Of a DNA stretch of 6,553 bases, positions 5,020 to 6,553 are shown piece after piece. Source of the DNA: Chloroflexota bacterium (GTDB taxonomy: Bacteria; Chloroflexota; Dehalococcoidia; Lucifugimonadales; Lucifugimonadaceae); the NCBI GenBank assembly GCA_016210435.1, contig JACQUF010000050.1:1-6553 (forward strand), given 5' to 3'. A program made the translations under genes and the position numbers. The notes below the pieces were generated by a model, which worked only from the letters and a program-made list of their open reading frames with translations, ran no database searches and was not told the origin of the DNA. How positions within the stretch are numbered: position 1 is the first letter of the stretch; every line of letters begins with the position of its first letter.

Positions 5020-5109
5020 ATGGCAGACCCCAAACCGGGCCCGCAGAAGCCGGAGCCGATCAAGACTCCGGCGCCTAAGCCCTGGATAAGGAAGGGCGGT
5101 TGCTGCTAA
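5020..5109 (+). CDS. 29-aa Pro/Lys-rich peptide ending Gly-Gly-Cys-Cys
   Basis: This short frame has ATG at 5020, GGAG (5009-5012) 7 bases before it, TAA at 5107-5109 and a strong terminator 43 bases later. The peptide begins MADPKPGPQKPEP, has eight Pro and seven Lys or Arg residues among its 29, and ends WIRKGGCC. The spacing of Pro and Lys suggests an extended, disordered chain that carries a terminal vicinal dithiol. Such a thiol pair could bind Cu(I) or another soft metal, or serve as a redox or anchoring point; this is inference, and no known family is recognised. The same Cys-Cys ending occurs in the products at 3148-3333 and 5219-5385. Its small size means automatic annotation would miss it. 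Confidence 0.62.
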   Translation: MADPKPGPQKPEPIKTPAPKPWIRKGGCC

Positions 5110-5385
<276 letters not shown>

Positions 5386-5389
5386 CAGT

Positions 5390-5418
5390 TTGCGTGCACC
5401 GCTCAAACGTGCGATCCT
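5390..5418 (+). promoter_or_regulatory. Possible promoter of the csoR-like gene
   Basis: TTGCGT (5390-5395), a 17-base spacer and GATCCT (5413-5418). The match is moderate. It is supported mainly by position: it precedes dyad 5 by 10 bases, the layout seen at the other promoters of the cluster. Confidence 0.42.
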
Positions 5419-5428
5419 AGGGTGGCAG

Positions 5429-5449
5429 CATATACCCATGGGGGGCATG
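5429..5449 (+). promoter_or_regulatory. Operator-like dyad 5 in front of the csoR-like gene
   Basis: The core TATACCCATGGGGGGCATG (5431-5449) has a TACCC arm and a G-tract arm, with outer CAT/ATG. TACCC...GGG is close to the known layout of CsoR operators. Its position 35-55 bases ahead of the gene for a CsoR-type repressor suggests autoregulation. Confidence 0.6.
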
Positions 5450-5473
5450 TGTCTCAATCTGGGCGCATATTGA
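5438..5473 (+). other. Possible 11-codon leader peptide before csoR
   Basis: The ATG in the middle of dyad 5 opens MGGMCLNLGAY and stops at TGA 5471-5473, 10 bases before the TTG start of the repressor. It has no ribosome binding site of its own, but it would lie close to the expected transcript start. It is a small leader frame seen in sequence only, perhaps chance. Confidence 0.28.
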
Positions 5474-5483
5474 GAGGTGGGAG

Positions 5484-5792
5484 TTGCCAAAACGAGCGAA
5501 ACCAGCGGCGCCAAGCGGGGTGTACCTGGATGCGGAGCTGTGCGAAAGCCTTGAGCGGCGTCTAAGCCGCATCGAAGGCCATGTGAGGGGCATCAAGCGC
5601 ATGCTTGCCGAGCGGCGCGACTGCGACGACATCCTGACGCAGGTGGCGGGAGTCCGCGCCGCCGTCAATCAGGTAGCCATCTTGGTGCTCGAGGGACACC
5701 TCGAGACGTGCGTCAGCGAAGCTCTGCAGTCCGGAGATGGGGCCGAATCCGTCGACCGGTTCAAGAATTCGCTATCCAGGGCCCTCCGGTAA
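5484..5792 (+). CDS. csoR: CsoR/RcnR-family metal-sensing repressor, Cu(I)-type ligand set, 102 aa
   Basis: The protein has the family's all-helical fold signature: LERRLSRIEGHVRGIKRML (residues about 23-41), then RRDCDDILTQVAGVRAAVNQ and LVLEGHLETCV. Cys47, His72 and Cys76 stand at spacing 25 and 4, the same as Cys36-His61-Cys65 of Mycobacterium tuberculosis CsoR, which bind Cu(I) across the dimer. The His at the fourth site that defines nickel/cobalt RcnR is replaced by Cys, and CstR persulfide sensors lack the His, so copper sensing is the best guess. These proteins bind GC-rich dyads as tetramers and leave DNA when metal binds. Start: TTG 5484 with AGAGG (5473-5477) 6 bases before; the GTG at codon 13 would be an alternative but would lose basic N-terminal residues. 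Probably autoregulated through dyad 5, and by inference the regulator of dyads 1-4. Symbol given by family and ligand set, not by proven function. Confidence 0.9.
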   Translation: MPKRAKPAAPSGVYLDAELCESLERRLSRIEGHVRGIKRMLAERRDCDDILTQVAGVRAAVNQVAILVLEGHLETCVSEALQSGDGAESVDRFKNSLSRALR

Positions 5793-6075
5793 CCTGTGTC
5801 GGGGCGCCCCCGCTCAGCGGTGTGATTCGGCGAGAAATTTGCCGGCCGGCAGCCAGCGTGCGCCCGGCTAGGCCGTCACCTTTGATGGCCAGCTCCACGC
5901 CCTAGCACAGAACGCGTCGGATACAGCCGTACCCGGACGATCGAACTAGCCGGTCGGGGGGGCATGGTCCCGCCATAGCTGCAGTCCATAGGGGTACAAT
6001 TCCCGCCGCGGCGCCGCTGCTTATCGCGGCCCGGATGTCTGGATCTGCGGCCAACCCGCCGGGAGGGGCCTGTCC
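5793..6075. other. Intergenic region of 283 bases without a supported gene
   Basis: Several GC palindromes occur: GGGGCGCCCC at 5801-5810 just after the csoR stop (too tight a loop and no T-run for a good terminator) and GCCGGCCGGC at 5841-5850. A G7 run followed by CATGGTCCC (5954 onward) vaguely recalls the dyads but lacks their arms. A -10-like TACAAT is at 5995-6000. Confidence 0.5.
5995..6000 (+). promoter_or_regulatory. Possible -10 element of the lipoprotein gene
   Basis: TACAAT matches the -10 consensus at five of six positions and lies 75 bases before the lipoprotein start. No acceptable -35 stands 16-18 bases upstream (GCCATA at 17), so support is partial. Confidence 0.33.
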
Positions 6076-6553
6076 ATGGCGGGGGCACGGACCTCTCGAA
6101 AACCGATTCGGGTGACCGCCTTTTCGGTCGCGTGTTTTGCGGCGCTCATCGCGATTGCGACTCTTGCCGGATGCACGGCCGGACCGCCCAGTCCGACTCC
6201 CACGATTCAGGCGATCATTACTAGCCCGACTCCGGGCGATATCAACGCGCGGTCGCCCACGGCGGCCAGCGTTGCCACAGCCACACCGGCCCCGAGTCCT
6301 ACCGCCACACTGCCACCGGCCCCGACCCCAACGGCCGCAGCACAACCGAGACCCACGGCGACGAATGTCGCCGCCCCGGTTCCACCAGGCAACCTGCAGG
6401 CGCTGCAGGCCTGCGTCGAGGCTGCCGTGGGGAGGGAGATCGCCGCGGCCGTCGAGATCGCGCCCGACGGTTCGGTTTCGCTTGGTGTCAAGCCCGAGGC
6501 GTTGACACCGTCGCAGCTCGCGGCCATCGGCCAGTGCGCGCAAGCCGCAACTA
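6076..6553 (+). CDS. Secreted lipoprotein with Pro/Thr-rich linker, 3' end beyond window
   Basis: From ATG 6076, preceded by GGGAGG (6061-6066) at 9 bases, the frame stays open to the window edge (159 codons). The N-terminus has basic residues (R5, R8, K9, R12), a hydrophobic core and the lipobox L30-A-G-C33, so the mature protein should start with a lipidated Cys33 on the outer face of the membrane. Residues about 34-105 are a flexible linker dominated by Pro, Thr, Ala and Ser. A folded domain begins near residue 110 (LQALQACVEAAVGREIAAAV) and contains two Cys about 48 residues apart that could form a disulfide. Long Thr-Pro linkers after a lipobox are common in Chloroflexota secreted proteins. 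Its function cannot be named. It has no clear dyad upstream and may lie outside the regulon. Confidence 0.85.
   Translation, partial: MAGARTSRKPIRVTAFSVACFAALIAIATLAGCTAGPPSPTPTIQAIITSPTPGDINARSPTAASVATATPAPSPTATLPPAPTPTAAAQPRPTATNVAAPVPPGNLQALQACVEAAVGREIAAAVEIAPDGSVSLGVKPEALTPSQLAAIGQCAQAAT

Noticed and set aside
4959..5078. 39-codon frame starting in the TGATG overlap after the 93-aa gene
   Set aside because: The coupling position is tempting, but it lacks a ribosome site, its product is nondescript, and it overlaps most of the better supported 29-aa peptide in another frame.
5954..5972. G7-CATGGTCCC sequence as a sixth operator
   Set aside because: It has the G-tract and an ATG-like centre but no matched arms, and it lies upstream of rather than after a -10 element.
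5902..6543. Long minus-strand frame opposite the lipoprotein gene
   Set aside because: Its Arg/Gly-rich product is the antisense of a Pro/Thr/Ala-rich coding sequence; the plus-strand frame has a ribosome site, signal peptide and lipobox.

Overview
The window is GC-rich, bacterial and gene-dense. A Pro/Thr-rich lipoprotein linker, thiolase metabolism and many small unrecognised proteins would fit a Chloroflexota-type bacterium, but that is an inference from style and no marker gene is present to settle it.

Layout. The left edge holds the C-terminus of a thiolase (3-155, +). Convergent to it is a PAP2 phosphatase gene (319-971, -) broken by one missing base, and behind that the C-terminal remnant of a second PAP2 gene (1032-1259, -). 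From 1285 to 5792 lies a cluster of mostly unrecognised small genes: a 159-aa helical-repeat protein (-); then on + a 179-aa protein with an overlapping 64-aa frame, a 116-aa protein, a 61-aa CxxC/CxxC protein ending in Cys-Cys, a patatin-like lipase, a 93-aa CxxC protein, a 29-aa Pro/Lys-rich peptide ending in Gly-Gly-Cys-Cys, a frameshifted small gene also ending near Cys-Cys, and finally a CsoR-family metal-sensing repressor. A lipoprotein gene (6076 onward, +) runs off the right edge.

What ties it together. Just downstream of five promoter-like sequences sits a GC-rich dyad. Three are versions of ATCCCCATGCCGGGGAT (1802-1818, 2013-2029, 3410-3426). Two are looser C-tract/G-tract relatives (4617-4639 and 5429-5449), the last in front of the csoR-like gene itself. 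The likely reading is a local regulon in which the CsoR-type protein, with the Cu(I)-type Cys-His-Cys ligand set, represses itself and four other transcription units. No copper ATPase, copper chaperone or oxidase is visible; the putative targets are small Cys-rich proteins, helical proteins and a lipase. In the three best sites the central ATG is in frame with the downstream gene, so the operator can also encode a short N-terminal extension starting Met-Pro.

The promoter and operator assignments are read by eye. The identity of the regulator that binds the dyads is inferred from proximity, dyad shape and the presence of a dyad before the csoR-like gene.
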